Program-made: the position numbers and the translations under genes
The notes under the pieces: model-generated
The model's input: the letters and a program-made list of their open reading frames with translations, nothing else
Told to the model about the DNA's origin: nothing
The model's database searches: none
Part shown: one piece after another, positions 27,412-37,045 of the stretch
How the letters are laid out: every line of letters starts with the position of its first letter
Position numbering within the stretch: position 1 is the stretch's first letter
Source: Bacteroidaceae bacterium
Lineage (GTDB): Bacteria > Bacteroidota > Bacteroidia > Bacteroidales > Bacteroidaceae
Assembly: GCA_017958545.1 (NCBI GenBank)
Contig: JAGDCM010000108.1
Span: 1-51,762, forward strand
Length of the DNA stretch: 51,762 bases
Reading direction: 5' to 3'

Positions 27412-27443
27412 CAAAGGTACGACAATATTTTCGATTAAACAAA
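27412..27443 (-). promoter_or_regulatory. Promoter of tRNA-fMet: TTTG - 20 bp - TACCTTTG
   Basis: On the minus strand TTTG (27440-27443) and TACCTTTG (27412-27419) are separated by 20 bp, a perfect Bacteroidetes promoter. The box ends 16 bp before the tRNA 5' end. It may also drive the CotH gene downstream. Confidence 0.87.
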
Positions 27444-27686
27444 TTTTCCCACAACTTTTTTCGAGAATTTAACAAAATCAACGCTTTTTGCGCCACAATT
27501 CGCCCTTCCAAAAATCGGGAAATGCACCAAAAACAGAAAACCTTCAAAAAAGGAACCCTGATAAAAATTCAATCAATCATTTTCACTTTTTATGATAAAA
27601 TTTATTTTTACATCAATTTTTCTCACAAAACAATATCTGCATAAATTCTGTGCCATATCTTCCTCCTATCTTCTCCAAAAAAGATT

Positions 27687-27730
27687 GCGGGCAAACTGCG
27701 AGCAAATTGCGAGCAAACTGCGAGAAAACT
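27687..27730. repeat. Four tandem 11-bp repeats (gcgagcaaact)
   Basis: Units at 27687, 27698, 27709 and 27720 read gcgggcaaact, gcgagcaaatt, gcgagcaaact and gcgagaaaact. They are perfectly spaced at 11 bp and differ by one or two bases. They lie in non-coding DNA. Confidence 0.88.
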
Positions 27731-27744
27731 CGTATCTGCTCGCA

Positions 27745-27777
27745 CACTCCTCGGAGACTCCTCGTAGACTCCTCGCA
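27745..27777. repeat. Three tandem 11-bp repeats (gactcctcgna)
   Basis: Units at 27745, 27756 and 27767 read cactcctcgga, gactcctcgta and gactcctcgca. They share the 11-bp period of the array just to the left. Their ctcgc/ctcg cores are complementary to its gcgag cores, so the two arrays could pair as an imperfect inverted repeat. Confidence 0.85.
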
Positions 27778-28074
27778 TACAAAACGGGAGAAGAAAGGAG
27801 TTTGAAAGGGGTATAAACGGCAAAATCATGTAGCGGAAACATCTTTTAGGCGACTTCCTGATTTCGATTTTTGCAGCCACATTCCTGTCTTACGATTCTG
27901 CTTTGAGGTGAAATAATATTTACATTTTGCCGCATTTTGGGGTTGTCGACGAATTTAGCATCTACAGCAAACCATATTTCTCCTACACAAAGAGGCACTT
28001 CTTTGAGGATTAATATGCTGTTTCTGCATGCCAACTACCCTATTTTTATGAATTTTCTTTAGAAAAGGAAGAAA

Positions 28075-28102
28075 CTCTCCCCTCTCAACTCTCTACTCTC
28101 AA
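28075..28102. repeat. Heptad tandem repeat upstream of the TetR promoter
   Basis: Four 7-bp units are read: ctctccc, ctctcaa, ctctcta, ctctcaa. The array ends 10 bp before the -7 box of the TetR gene, in the region where a -33 element would be expected. Confidence 0.75.
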
Positions 28103-28112
28103 CTTTTTTTCG

Positions 28113-28120
28113 TATCTTTG
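28113..28120 (+). promoter_or_regulatory. -7 box (TATCTTTG) for the TetR-fabG-tamBL operon
   Basis: TATCTTTG ends 10 nt before ATG 28131. The 19-21 bp spacing would place the -33 element inside the heptad repeat, and no TTTG is present there. The leader would be only a few nucleotides. Confidence 0.55.
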
Positions 28121-28130
28121 CGCCCGAATT

Positions 28131-28730
28131 ATGGCAGCAGAAAAAACACGCGCAATGCTCGTTGATGTGGCTCGCAGGCTTTTCGCAAAGAAAGGACTCG
28201 AGGAAACCACGATGAACGATATCTCCCAGGCTTCCGGCAAGGGACGGCGCACGCTATATACCTATTTCCGAAGCAAAGAGGACATCTACGAAGCCGTTGT
28301 GGAGGCCGAAATGGACCGCCTGGCACAGGAAATGGCGAAAGTGGCGGCAAAACCGATGAATCCGGAGGACAAACTCGTAGCCCTCATCTACTCCCATCTG
28401 GACGCTATCAAGGAAGTGGTGCAGCGCAACGGTAATATGCGGGCACAGTTCTTCCGCGACATCTGGCGCGTGTCGCTTATTCGCAAGCGCTTCGACTCCA
28501 ATGAGAAGAAACTCCTCACGAAGATACTTACGGAGGGTGAGCGCGAAGGGTATTTCGAGATGGAGAACATTCCTCTGACGGTAAACATTATACATTATTG
28601 CGTCAAAGGACTGGAAATCCCCTATATCTACGGGCGCCTGGAAACAGGTCTTTCGCCCACAGCCTCCAGAGCCGCTGTGCAACGACTGGTGCACAGGGCT
28701 ATCGGCCGACAACTCAAAAAAACTTATTGA
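28131..28730 (+). CDS. TetR/AcrR family transcriptional regulator
   Basis: The 199-residue protein has a TetR-type N-terminal DNA-binding domain: VARRLFAKKGLEETTMNDISQASGKGRRTLYTYFRSKEDIYEAV (about residues 12-55), with the helix-turn-helix around NDISQASGKGRRTLYTYF. The remaining alpha-helical domain would bind an unknown ligand. It is the first gene of a seven-gene operon, with fabG 4 bp downstream, so it may autoregulate the unit and sense an acyl or envelope-related ligand. That link is inference from position. Confidence 0.92.
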   Translation: MAAEKTRAMLVDVARRLFAKKGLEETTMNDISQASGKGRRTLYTYFRSKEDIYEAVVEAEMDRLAQEMAKVAAKPMNPEDKLVALIYSHLDAIKEVVQRNGNMRAQFFRDIWRVSLIRKRFDSNEKKLLTKILTEGEREGYFEMENIPLTVNIIHYCVKGLEIPYIYGRLETGLSPTASRAAVQRLVHRAIGRQLKKTY

Positions 28731-28734
28731 TATT

Positions 28735-29490
28735 ATGCTTTTACAAGGAAAAACAGCTCTTATCACCGGTGCCGCTCGTGGTATCGGTAAGGCAATCGCA
28801 ATGAAATTCGCTACGGAAGGCGCCAACATCGCCTTCACCGACCTCGTACTCAACGACGATATGGCAGCAGGCCTCGAAGCTACCCGCAAGGAAATCGAGG
28901 CTCTGGGCGTGAAGTGCCTCGCATACGCAGGCAACGCAGCCGACTTCGCTGAGACGGAGAAAATCGTAGCACAAATCAAGGAGGACTTCGGCACCATCGA
29001 CATCCTCGTCAACAATGCAGGTATCACGAAGGACGGTCTGATGCTCCGCATGAGCGAGCAGCAATGGGATGCCGTCATCAATGTGAATCTCAAGTCCGCA
29101 TTCAACTTCATCCATGCCTGTGTGCCCATCATGATGCGCCAGCGCAACGGCAGCATCATCAACATGGCATCCGTTGTGGGCGTTCACGGCAATGCCGGAC
29201 AGGCTAACTACGCTGCCTCAAAGGCCGGCCTCATCGCTCTGGCCAAGAGTATCGCGCAGGAAATGGGTCCCAAGGGTATTCGCGCCAACGCAATTGCTCC
29301 CGGTTTCATCGAGACAGCTATGACGGCTGCGCTGCCCGAAGAGGTGCGCAAGGAATGGGAGAAGAAGATTCCCCTGCGTCGCGGCGGTCAGGTGGAAGAC
29401 ATCGCCAACACAGCCCTCTATCTCGCATCCGACCTCTCCTCATACGTCAGCGGACAGGTGATCCAGGTAGATGGCGGCATGAATATGTAA
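28735..29490 (+). CDS. fabG: 3-oxoacyl-ACP reductase FabG
   Basis: FabG reduces beta-ketoacyl-ACP with NADPH in fatty acid elongation. The 251-residue short-chain dehydrogenase has the cofactor motif TGAARGIG (11-18), NNAG (93-96) and the catalytic triad Ser146, Tyr159 and Lys163 (YAASKAG). IRANAIAPGFIET is the typical FabG stretch, and the end is VSGQVIQVDGGMNM. SDR specificity is hard to prove by eye, but the overall sequence is FabG-like. Spacing is 4 bp after the TetR gene and 1 bp before the RluA-family gene. Confidence 0.92.
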   Translation: MLLQGKTALITGAARGIGKAIAMKFATEGANIAFTDLVLNDDMAAGLEATRKEIEALGVKCLAYAGNAADFAETEKIVAQIKEDFGTIDILVNNAGITKDGLMLRMSEQQWDAVINVNLKSAFNFIHACVPIMMRQRNGSIINMASVVGVHGNAGQANYAASKAGLIALAKSIAQEMGPKGIRANAIAPGFIETAMTAALPEEVRKEWEKKIPLRRGGQVEDIANTALYLASDLSSYVSGQVIQVDGGMNM

Positions 29491-29491
29491 T

Positions 29492-30163
29492 ATGACAGTA
29501 CTTTACGAGGACAACCATATCATCATCGTTTCAAAGAACGCCGGCGAAATAGTGCAAGGCGACAAGACGGGCGACAAACCCCTCTCGGAAACGGTGAAGG
29601 ACTACATCAAGGAGCGCTACCACAAACCCGGTAGCGTCTTTCTTGGTGTGGTGCATCGATTGGATCGTCCCGTAAGCGGTGTCGTACTGTTTGCCCGCAC
29701 AAGCAAGGCACTGGCCCGGCTGAATGCCCTCTTTGCCGACCATGAGAGCGTGCATAAGACATATTGGGCGATAGTTGCCAACCGTCCGGAAAAGGAAGAA
29801 GGAACGCTCGTTCACTGGCTCACCCGCAACGAGAAGAACAACAAGGCCACAGCGCACGAACGGGAAGTGCCGAACTCCAAGAAGGCCGTTCTCGACTACA
29901 AGTTGCTGGCATCTTCCGAGCGCTATCATCTTATAGAGGTAACACTCCACACGGGGCGTCATCACCAGATACGATGCCAGTTGGCTAAGATGGGATGCCC
30001 CATCAAGGGCGATTTGAAATACGGTGCTCCCCGTTCAAATCCCGACGGAAGCATCTCTCTGCACGCCCGTTCTCTGTCGCTGGAACACCCTGTGACCCAC
30101 GAAACAGTTTCTGTCACGGCACCTGTGCCGAATGATCGTTTATGGCAGGCATTCGCATCATAG
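29492..30163 (+). CDS. RluA-family pseudouridine synthase
   Basis: These enzymes convert specific uridines in rRNA or tRNA to pseudouridine. The 223-residue protein carries the RluA signature VVHRLDRPVSGVVLFARTSKA with catalytic Asp58, then HKTYWAIV, and the C-terminal LHTGRHHQIRCQLAKMGCPIKGDLKYGA. It has no N-terminal S4 RNA-binding domain, so it is the short RluA/TruC-like form; the target base cannot be assigned. Its end overlaps the TamB start by 22 bp. Confidence 0.93.
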   Translation: MTVLYEDNHIIIVSKNAGEIVQGDKTGDKPLSETVKDYIKERYHKPGSVFLGVVHRLDRPVSGVVLFARTSKALARLNALFADHESVHKTYWAIVANRPEKEEGTLVHWLTRNEKNNKATAHEREVPNSKKAVLDYKLLASSERYHLIEVTLHTGRHHQIRCQLAKMGCPIKGDLKYGAPRSNPDGSISLHARSLSLEHPVTHETVSVTAPVPNDRLWQAFAS

Positions 30164-33100
30164 CAAAGACGCTGCTCGCAGTAATCCTCACCGTCATCAT
30201 CTTGCCGGTGTTGCTTGCTGTGGCACTATACATTCCGCCTATTCAACAATGGGCGGTGCAGAAAGCTGCGTACTATGCGAGCGATGCCACAGGAATGGAT
30301 ATCACCCTGCGAAGGCTTCTCATCAAATTCCCTCTCGACCTAGACCTCGAGCATCTCGTTGTGATTCAAGAGGGTGACACCCTCGTGGCTGTAGAAGAAG
30401 CTGTAGCGGATTTCAATCTCACGCAGGCTCTGGATTGGAAACTCGGAGTGAACTCGCTGGAGCTTAATCATGGTCTGGTCAACATCGTTCAGAAGCCCGA
30501 CACCACAGAGAAAGATACATCTAAGACGGAACTGCCGCCTCTCATCGCAGACATAAAGTACGTCAACTTCAACGATGTGCGCGCCACATTCCGAACTGCA
30601 GGTGATACGCTGTCTGTTGCCGCCTTCCTGCGAAATGCCACTCTGTCAGGGGGAAACGTGGCTCTCGGGCCTTCCATATATCGTGTGGACAACTTTGAGG
30701 CGACGATGGACTCGCTTTCCGTCATCACACTCGATTCCATCGGCGAGGCGCACACTCTCTTTCCTCCCGACCTGCGACCGCTCACCTACGCTCTCACGCC
30801 GTTCACCCTGAAACTCTCATCACTGTTCCTCCAACTTCCATCGTGCAATTTCAGCATAGACGAACTGAAGCTCATCACTCCCTCGCTCAACGCCGTAATC
30901 AAGGCGTCAGGAAATCTGGAGCGCGTATTGGTGGATTCGTTGCATCTATGGATACCCGACGAACTTGATATCCGCACTCGCGGTGAAGCATCCAATCTCT
31001 CCAACATCGATTCACTCTGCGCACGATTCGACTGGGACATCAAGGCACACAATCTCAGCAACGTGAAGCGCTATTTGGGTCTCACGGGCATCAATCTGCC
31101 GCCGATGACGCTCAACGCATATACCTCAGTTGACGGTTCTCACTATCATGCCGATGCTATTCTTAATGAAGGACGAGGCAACATCCGTTTGAAGGGGTAT
31201 TACGATGCTTCAGCAGAAAAATACGAAGCCGCAGCCCGTATCAACGGCATCAATGTGCGCGACTTCCTACCGCGCGACAGTATCGGTACGATATTCCTCA
31301 CCGCCAACGTAAAAGGCACGGGTACAGACATCTACGCTCCTTCCACCTCGATTTCCGGTTCCGTCGACCTGCAGAGTTTGAAATACGGTTCGTGGCTCAT
31401 AAGTAAGGTGAACGCTCTGGCAAGTTTGCGGGCGGGGAAGATACAAGCCAATCTGTTGTCGTGCAACGAATTGCTCGATGCCGTCATTGCCTCGTCTGCA
31501 CGCATCAAAAAGAGCGGTGTGGATAACTTCACCCTCGACGCCCAAGTGGATCGTGCTGATTTGCACGCGCTGCGCATCAGCGGCGATACACTCTCCGTAG
31601 CAGGCGCACTCACAGCAAAGGGGGCTTCCAATTTCAAGGACACACACAGTCTCTACGCCTTTGTAGAGAACGTAAGTCTCATCACTCACGATTCCATCTT
31701 CCACCCGTTCCCGGTTCTGGTGGAAGGGCAACTCAAGAGGGACAGCATCTACGCTCATGTCGAGTCGGGCGATTTATTCCTTCGCTTCACATCTTCAGAC
31801 GGTCTCAACCGCATTCTGAAGAAAGTGGACAACGTCAACCACTATCTCAAGGAGCAAATGGATGCCTCCATCCGCGACCGCGAGCCGTTCACGCTGAGTC
31901 ATGATTCGCTCAAGACGCTCCTACCCTCTCTCGCTCTGGATTTCAGAAGTAAGCGCGACAACACGTTTGCCGACATCGTTAACCACATAGGTTACAACTT
32001 CGAGGACGTATCCCTGCGTCTTGCCTCCGACCCTGTTCGTGGGCTCAACGGAGACGGTTACATGCACGGTTTCCAAAAAGGTAATGTGAGACTCGACACT
32101 CTCACGCTGGACCTCTCCCACGACAGTCGCGGTTTCAATCTAATTGCACAACTCATCAACGGGCCCAAGAACCCCACCGCGACATTCTCCTCCACGCTCA
32201 GGACCTCGCTGCAACCGTCTGCTATAGAAGCAACCATCGACTTCATTGATTCACGTGGGAACAAGGGTGTAGACCTCGGCGTACGACTGGAGGGCAAGGA
32301 CTCCACCTTGATGGCTCACATCACTCCGAAGAACCCCGTACTGGCATATCGCACCTTCACCGTGAACGACGGCAATTTCCTGTCCATCGATCGCAGCAAA
32401 CACATACAGGCCGACTTCAATCTTCTTGCCGACGACGGCACACAGATTATGCTTACATCTCCTAAGGAGAGCGACAACAACGTGCTGCAGGACCTCACTT
32501 TCTCACTGCGTCGTCTCAATCTCGGAGAACTGTGTAGCGTGCTTCCGTTCGTAATGCCGAAAGTCAACGGACTGCTTGACGGTGATGTGCACGTCCTTGT
32601 TGTAGACACAACAGAAGCAACCGTTGCTGCAGAATTCTGTGCCCGCGACCTGATATACGAACAAGCACCTCTCGGCAATGTAGGCATCAATGCTGTCTGG
32701 TTCCCGAATCCCGACGGCACACAGGTGGTTGACGGACAACTCACGCAGAACGGTCGCGAAGTGCTCCTTCTCAACGGAAGTTACTGGACCGACCGCACCA
32801 CCAACGAAGACAACATAAATGCAACAGCCACATTGCAACGTCTGCCCCTGCTCCTCGCAAACGGATTCATACCGGGAGACATTGTGCGCCTCGACGGTTA
32901 TGCGGTGGGTTCTCTGTCTGTGGCAGGACCGCTCTCCGCGCTGCGTCTCAACGGCACCCTCGCCACCGACTCAATGGACATAAAGTCTATTCCTTACAGC
33001 GTACACCTGGCACTTCCCGCCGACACGCTCCACATAAACGACAGTCAACTGGAATTCAAAAACATACGAGCGTTCTCTGTCAGCGAAACGAAGAACTCAC

Positions 33101-34407
33101 GTCCCGACCTTGATATCGAACATGCACTCGTCCTCAACGGCAAGGTCAATTTCCAGGACCTTGAGCACATCAAACTCAATATGCGTGCTGTGGCCGAGAA
33201 CTTCCGCCTCATCAATGCACCGAAGAGCAAGAAAGCACAGATGTATGGAAAAGCCTACGTCGATGCCAATGTCGGAATCATGGGCGACTTGCAGAATCTT
33301 CGCGTCGGCGGAAAGCTGAAACTTCTCGGAAAGACGGATCTCACATATGTTGTCACAGACACACCGCTTTCCGCTGACAACCAGCTCGACGGCCTCGTCA
33401 CTTTCTGCGACTTCAACGACACCACAGCCGTTGTCGAAGACACTTCCTCTCCGATGGATATACGTCTCAACCTTAATCTCTCCATCGACGAGGCTGCCAT
33501 CATTCACGCATTACTCTCCGAAGACGGCAACGACAATGTGGAAATCGAGGGCGGCGGTGAACTAAATTTCAGTTACGACCCCATCGCCGGCAATCGTCTC
33601 TACGGGCGCTATACCATTGTTTCCGGAAAACTCGACTACTCACTCGTGGTAGCATCCCTGAAAGACTTCAAACTGCATTCTGGCAGTTATATCGAATTTA
33701 CCGGAGATCCTCTCAACCCTACTCTCTCGCTCTCTGCCGCCGAGCGCAAGAAAGCCAATGTGTCAGAAGGCAAAGGATCGCGAACTGTACAGTTTGACGT
33801 AGGCCTCAAAGTGAGCCAGAATCTCAAGGACCTCGGATTGGAATTCACCATCGAAGCTCCTGAAGACCTCAGTTGTCAGCAGGAACTCGCAGCAATGTCT
33901 AAGGAGCAGCGCGGTCGCGTGGCAGTAACACTTCTCGCCACAGGTATGTATATCAGCGACAAATATCAGGCTTCTGGTGGAGGAATAGCTGCTACAGATG
34001 CTCTTAATTCATTCCTGCAAAGTCAGATTAATAACGTTGCAGGCAAAGCGTTGAAGACCGTGGATATAGGTTTCGGAATGGACAATGTCACCAACGAAAC
34101 GGGAGCTTCACACACGGACTATAACTTCTCGTTCGCCAAACGTTTCTGGGGCAACCGCATTTCAGTTGTCGTGGGCGGCAAGGTGTCCAGTGGCAACAAC
34201 GTGCAAAACACCGGGGAAAGCATTATCAATAACATCTCGGTGGAATACCGTCTCGATAACTCTGCCACCCGCTACGTCCGCGCATTCTACGACCGCGACT
34301 ACGAATCACTCATGGAGGGCACAATCACAAAGATGGGTGGAGGTATTATATTCCGTCGCAAAACAGCAACATTAGGAGAACTTTTCCTCTTCCGCAAAAA
34401 ACAATGA
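30142..34407 (+). CDS. tamB: TamB-like translocation/assembly module protein
   Basis: TamB is an inner-membrane-anchored, periplasm-spanning beta-rich protein that works with a TamA/BamA-like outer membrane partner, probably moving lipids or aiding outer membrane protein assembly. The 1421-residue protein has one N-terminal anchor (IIAKTLLAVILTVIILPVLLAVALYI), AsmA-like features early (TGMDITLRRLLIKFPLDLDLEHL) and a very long repetitive beta region. The conserved C-terminal DUF490 part includes LYGRYTIVSGKLDYSL, FKLHSGSYIEFTGDPLNPTLSLSA and, near the end, VSVEYRLDNSATRYVRAFYDRDYES. The ATG lies inside the end of the RluA-family gene, and the stop overlaps the next start by 4 bp (ATGA), so the TamB-TamL pair is translationally coupled. 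Confidence 0.92.
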   Translation: MAGIRIIAKTLLAVILTVIILPVLLAVALYIPPIQQWAVQKAAYYASDATGMDITLRRLLIKFPLDLDLEHLVVIQEGDTLVAVEEAVADFNLTQALDWKLGVNSLELNHGLVNIVQKPDTTEKDTSKTELPPLIADIKYVNFNDVRATFRTAGDTLSVAAFLRNATLSGGNVALGPSIYRVDNFEATMDSLSVITLDSIGEAHTLFPPDLRPLTYALTPFTLKLSSLFLQLPSCNFSIDELKLITPSLNAVIKASGNLERVLVDSLHLWIPDELDIRTRGEASNLSNIDSLCARFDWDIKAHNLSNVKRYLGLTGINLPPMTLNAYTSVDGSHYHADAILNEGRGNIRLKGYYDASAEKYEAAARINGINVRDFLPRDSIGTIFLTANVKGTGTDIYAPSTSISGSVDLQSLKYGSWLISKVNALASLRAGKIQANLLSCNELLDAVIASSARIKKSGVDNFTLDAQVDRADLHALRISGDTLSVAGALTAKGASNFKDTHSLYAFVENVSLITHDSIFHPFPVLVEGQLKRDSIYAHVESGDLFLRFTSSDGLNRILKKVDNVNHYLKEQMDASIRDREPFTLSHDSLKTLLPSLALDFRSKRDNTFADIVNHIGYNFEDVSLRLASDPVRGLNGDGYMHGFQKGNVRLDTLTLDLSHDSRGFNLIAQLINGPKNPTATFSSTLRTSLQPSAIEATIDFIDSRGNKGVDLGVRLEGKDSTLMAHITPKNPVLAYRTFTVNDGNFLSIDRSKHIQADFNLLADDGTQIMLTSPKESDNNVLQDLTFSLRRLNLGELCSVLPFVMPKVNGLLDGDVHVLVVDTTEATVAAEFCARDLIYEQAPLGNVGINAVWFPNPDGTQVVDGQLTQNGREVLLLNGSYWTDRTTNEDNINATATLQRLPLLLANGFIPGDIVRLDGYAVGSLSVAGPLSALRLNGTLATDSMDIKSIPYSVHLALPADTLHINDSQLEFKNIRAFSVSETKNSRPDLDIEHALVLNGKVNFQDLEHIKLNMRAVAENFRLINAPKSKKAQMYGKAYVDANVGIMGDLQNLRVGGKLKLLGKTDLTYVVTDTPLSADNQLDGLVTFCDFNDTTAVVEDTSSPMDIRLNLNLSIDEAAIIHALLSEDGNDNVEIEGGGELNFSYDPIAGNRLYGRYTIVSGKLDYSLVVASLKDFKLHSGSYIEFTGDPLNPTLSLSAAERKKANVSEGKGSRTVQFDVGLKVSQNLKDLGLEFTIEAPEDLSCQQELAAMSKEQRGRVAVTLLATGMYISDKYQASGGGIAATDALNSFLQSQINNVAGKALKTVDIGFGMDNVTNETGASHTDYNFSFAKRFWGNRISVVVGGKVSSGNNVQNTGESIINNISVEYRLDNSATRYVRAFYDRDYESLMEGTITKMGGGIIFRRKTATLGELFLFRKKQ

Positions 34408-37019
34408 CACATATACGCTACACCATATCCTGTATCATCCTCTTCACAGTGCTGCTACTGACATCGTGCAGTCAGACGAAGAATCTCCCGGAAGATGAGT
34501 ATCTCTATGCCGGTATAAAACAGCTATCCTACGGTGCTCCGCTTCCTCGCCAGAAACTGACAGATACTGATACAACTGGTGTCATAACCGCTCTTGCCAA
34601 TGCAGCAAACGTGGTAAGTGACATCTTCTCCGGCACAGTTCCTCCGTCCGCTCATGAGCATCTGACGAAAGCCCAACAGGATTCCATCCGCCTCATCAGC
34701 GAGAAGGACAAGCAGACCTACGAGGAAGTGAAAAGCGAAGTGGTAGGTGCACTTTCCTATGCACCCAACGGTAGTCTGATGGGTTCCTCATCCTTCACCA
34801 TTCCGTTCACTCCCGGTCTCTGGATATGGAATCGCTATGTGAATTCTGAGAGTCGCTTCGGCAAGTGGATGTTCAACAACTTCTCTCAGAACCCTCGCAC
34901 GATGACAATGGCCAATCCCGATGTGCGTTGTCAGGTGGCGCAAGCCACATTGCATAACTACGGATACTTCCACGGCTATGTGGACCATCAGATTATTCCA
35001 CAGAAGAATCCTCGCAAGCAGAAGATTTCCTACGAAGTGATTCCCGGTCCGCTGTGGCATCTTGACGAGATACGCTACACACGTTTCCCGGAAGCCGTCG
35101 ACAGTATTCTTCGCCACAATGAAAAAGGCCGTCTCTTGCACTCCGGTGCTCCTTTCTCTGCCGCCACACTGCAGAACGAGCGCGAGCGCATCGCAACACT
35201 TCTACAGGATCGCGGTTACTACTATATGCGCCCTACATATATCACATATCGAGCCGACACCATACAAAAAAAATATCGGGTGCAACTCGAAGTAGTACCT
35301 GCGTCCAACGTCAAAGAACAAGCTATGCGCCAATACTATTTGGGCAACACACGTATCATGCTCTATGAATACGGTGACCGTCAGATACATGATTCTATCG
35401 GTTCTACCACAAAACAGATGTTCTTCTCCGGAGGAAAAAAGCACAGCGAAAAATGGTTTGCCAAACGTATGAAGCGCTTTGAAAAACGTATGAAACGTCT
35501 CCAGAAAAAGGGTCCCACGCCAAAAGCCCCCACATACATTCCAAGTTACGTTCCACCACTGCGTTTTGGGGCAATAAACCACTATCTCTACTATAAACCC
35601 GGAGACAGATATAGCAAAACACGTATGGATCGCGTTCTGGAACGGCTCTCCGGCATGGGCGTATTTTCATCTCTGCAGATGGATTTCGTGCCGCGCGACT
35701 CCACCGACACTCTTGACATACGCATCCGCGCGACACTCGATAAGAAATACGACTCTGAGTTTGAAGGTCGAGCCACATATAAGAGTAACGGACAAGTCGG
35801 TCCCGGAGCCTCATACACCGTATCCAAGAAGAATGCATTCCGTGGTGCTGAGACTCTTTCATTCGGCGTGGATGCCTCTTACGAGTGGCAAACCGGTGCT
35901 AATTTTGACGGAGACCGCTCTCTTCTCAACTCTTGGGAACTGGGTAGCAATCTGACTCTATCCTACCCCCGTTTCATGTTCTTCGGACTCGGTAATCGCA
36001 TGGGACGTCTTGCAAAAGCAACAACAAACTTCAATATAGAAGGTCGTTGGAACAATCGTGCAGCATATTATTCACGTTTCTCCATAGGCGGTAAAATTTA
36101 TTGGACTCTGCAACGACGCCCCAATATCACTCACGAAATCATACCGTTCCACTTAGTTTACGACCGTTTGCTTTCCACCACAGATCGCTTCAAGGAAATC
36201 ATGGCGAAAAACCCCGCCCTCAGTGTGTCAATGCGCGACCAGTTTGTGCCGTCAATAGAGTACACGGTACGATGGCGTTCCCGCACAAAGAAATTCATCG
36301 CTGATCAGGGTGTCATTACACTTAACCGCCGATCCACCTCCTCACTCACTTTAAATATCAAGGAAGCTGGTGCCGTCACTTCATGCCTATATGCCATCGC
36401 CGGCAAAAGTTTCTCCGAACGCGACAAAGGACTCTTCGGCGTACCTTTTGCACAATTCATAAAAACCTACGCTGAATACGTACACACTTTCCATATCACT
36501 CCACGTCAGCAACTTCTCACACGAACCTATTTCGGTGTATTGCACTGCTACGGGAACTCCGTTACCGCCCCCTACTCTGATCTCTTCGCTGCAGGTGGTG
36601 CCAATTCTATTCGAGCTTTCGGTATACGTTCCATCGGTCCAGGCAGCTACAAACCCTCGGAGTCCAACTATTCATACCTCGACCAGGTTGGTACAATGCG
36701 TTTCGAAGCAAATATCGAATATCGTTTCCCGATTGTGGGCTCTCTCTTCGGAGCCGCATTCATCGATGCCGGTAACGTGTGGCTATTGAAAAACGACCCA
36801 AGCCGTCCCGGTGGCTTATTCCGCTTCTCCAACCTTGGAAAGGAATTGGCTTTAGGTACGGGAGTCGGTCTGCGCTACGATTTGGACTTTCTCGTTGTGC
36901 GATTTGATCTCGGTATTGGTATTCATGCTCCTTATGACACCGGAAAATCCGGTTACTATAATATGACATCCTTCGGCAAAAGCCTCGGCTATCACTTCGC
37001 CATCGGATATCCTTTCTAA
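34404..37019 (+). CDS. tamL: TamL: lipoprotein BamA/TamA-family outer membrane protein
   Basis: The 871-residue protein belongs to the Omp85 superfamily. It starts with a lipoprotein signal (VLLLTSC with Cys22, followed by SQTKNLPEDE), as in the Bacteroidota TamA homologues named TamL. Periplasmic POTRA-like repeats occupy roughly 30-420, with a Lys-rich insert around KRMKRFEKRMKRLQKKG. The C-terminal half is a 16-strand-type barrel with FAAGGANSIRAFGIRSIGPGSY, the conserved Omp85 substrate-loop region, and it ends in LGYHFAIGYPF with terminal Phe. The start overlaps the tamB stop, which supports a stoichiometric TamB-TamL complex. Confidence 0.92.
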   Translation: MTHIRYTISCIILFTVLLLTSCSQTKNLPEDEYLYAGIKQLSYGAPLPRQKLTDTDTTGVITALANAANVVSDIFSGTVPPSAHEHLTKAQQDSIRLISEKDKQTYEEVKSEVVGALSYAPNGSLMGSSSFTIPFTPGLWIWNRYVNSESRFGKWMFNNFSQNPRTMTMANPDVRCQVAQATLHNYGYFHGYVDHQIIPQKNPRKQKISYEVIPGPLWHLDEIRYTRFPEAVDSILRHNEKGRLLHSGAPFSAATLQNERERIATLLQDRGYYYMRPTYITYRADTIQKKYRVQLEVVPASNVKEQAMRQYYLGNTRIMLYEYGDRQIHDSIGSTTKQMFFSGGKKHSEKWFAKRMKRFEKRMKRLQKKGPTPKAPTYIPSYVPPLRFGAINHYLYYKPGDRYSKTRMDRVLERLSGMGVFSSLQMDFVPRDSTDTLDIRIRATLDKKYDSEFEGRATYKSNGQVGPGASYTVSKKNAFRGAETLSFGVDASYEWQTGANFDGDRSLLNSWELGSNLTLSYPRFMFFGLGNRMGRLAKATTNFNIEGRWNNRAAYYSRFSIGGKIYWTLQRRPNITHEIIPFHLVYDRLLSTTDRFKEIMAKNPALSVSMRDQFVPSIEYTVRWRSRTKKFIADQGVITLNRRSTSSLTLNIKEAGAVTSCLYAIAGKSFSERDKGLFGVPFAQFIKTYAEYVHTFHITPRQQLLTRTYFGVLHCYGNSVTAPYSDLFAAGGANSIRAFGIRSIGPGSYKPSESNYSYLDQVGTMRFEANIEYRFPIVGSLFGAAFIDAGNVWLLKNDPSRPGGLFRFSNLGKELALGTGVGLRYDLDFLVVRFDLGIGIHAPYDTGKSGYYNMTSFGKSLGYHFAIGYPF

Positions 37020-37045
37020 ACAAATAATCTTAAAAATAATAATAC

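Larger units (their letters stand above)
27444..28074. other. Gene-poor spacer between tRNA-fMet promoter and TetR gene
   Basis: I see no convincing gene in this roughly 630-bp stretch. The left part is AT-rich. The centre (27687-27777) holds two 11-bp tandem arrays listed separately. Short open frames exist on both strands (for example minus 27846-28034), but they lack recognisable motifs and a promoter. The right part (27850-28020) is of mixed composition and could be a dispersed intergenic repeat or the relic of a gene; that is a guess. Confidence 0.5.
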
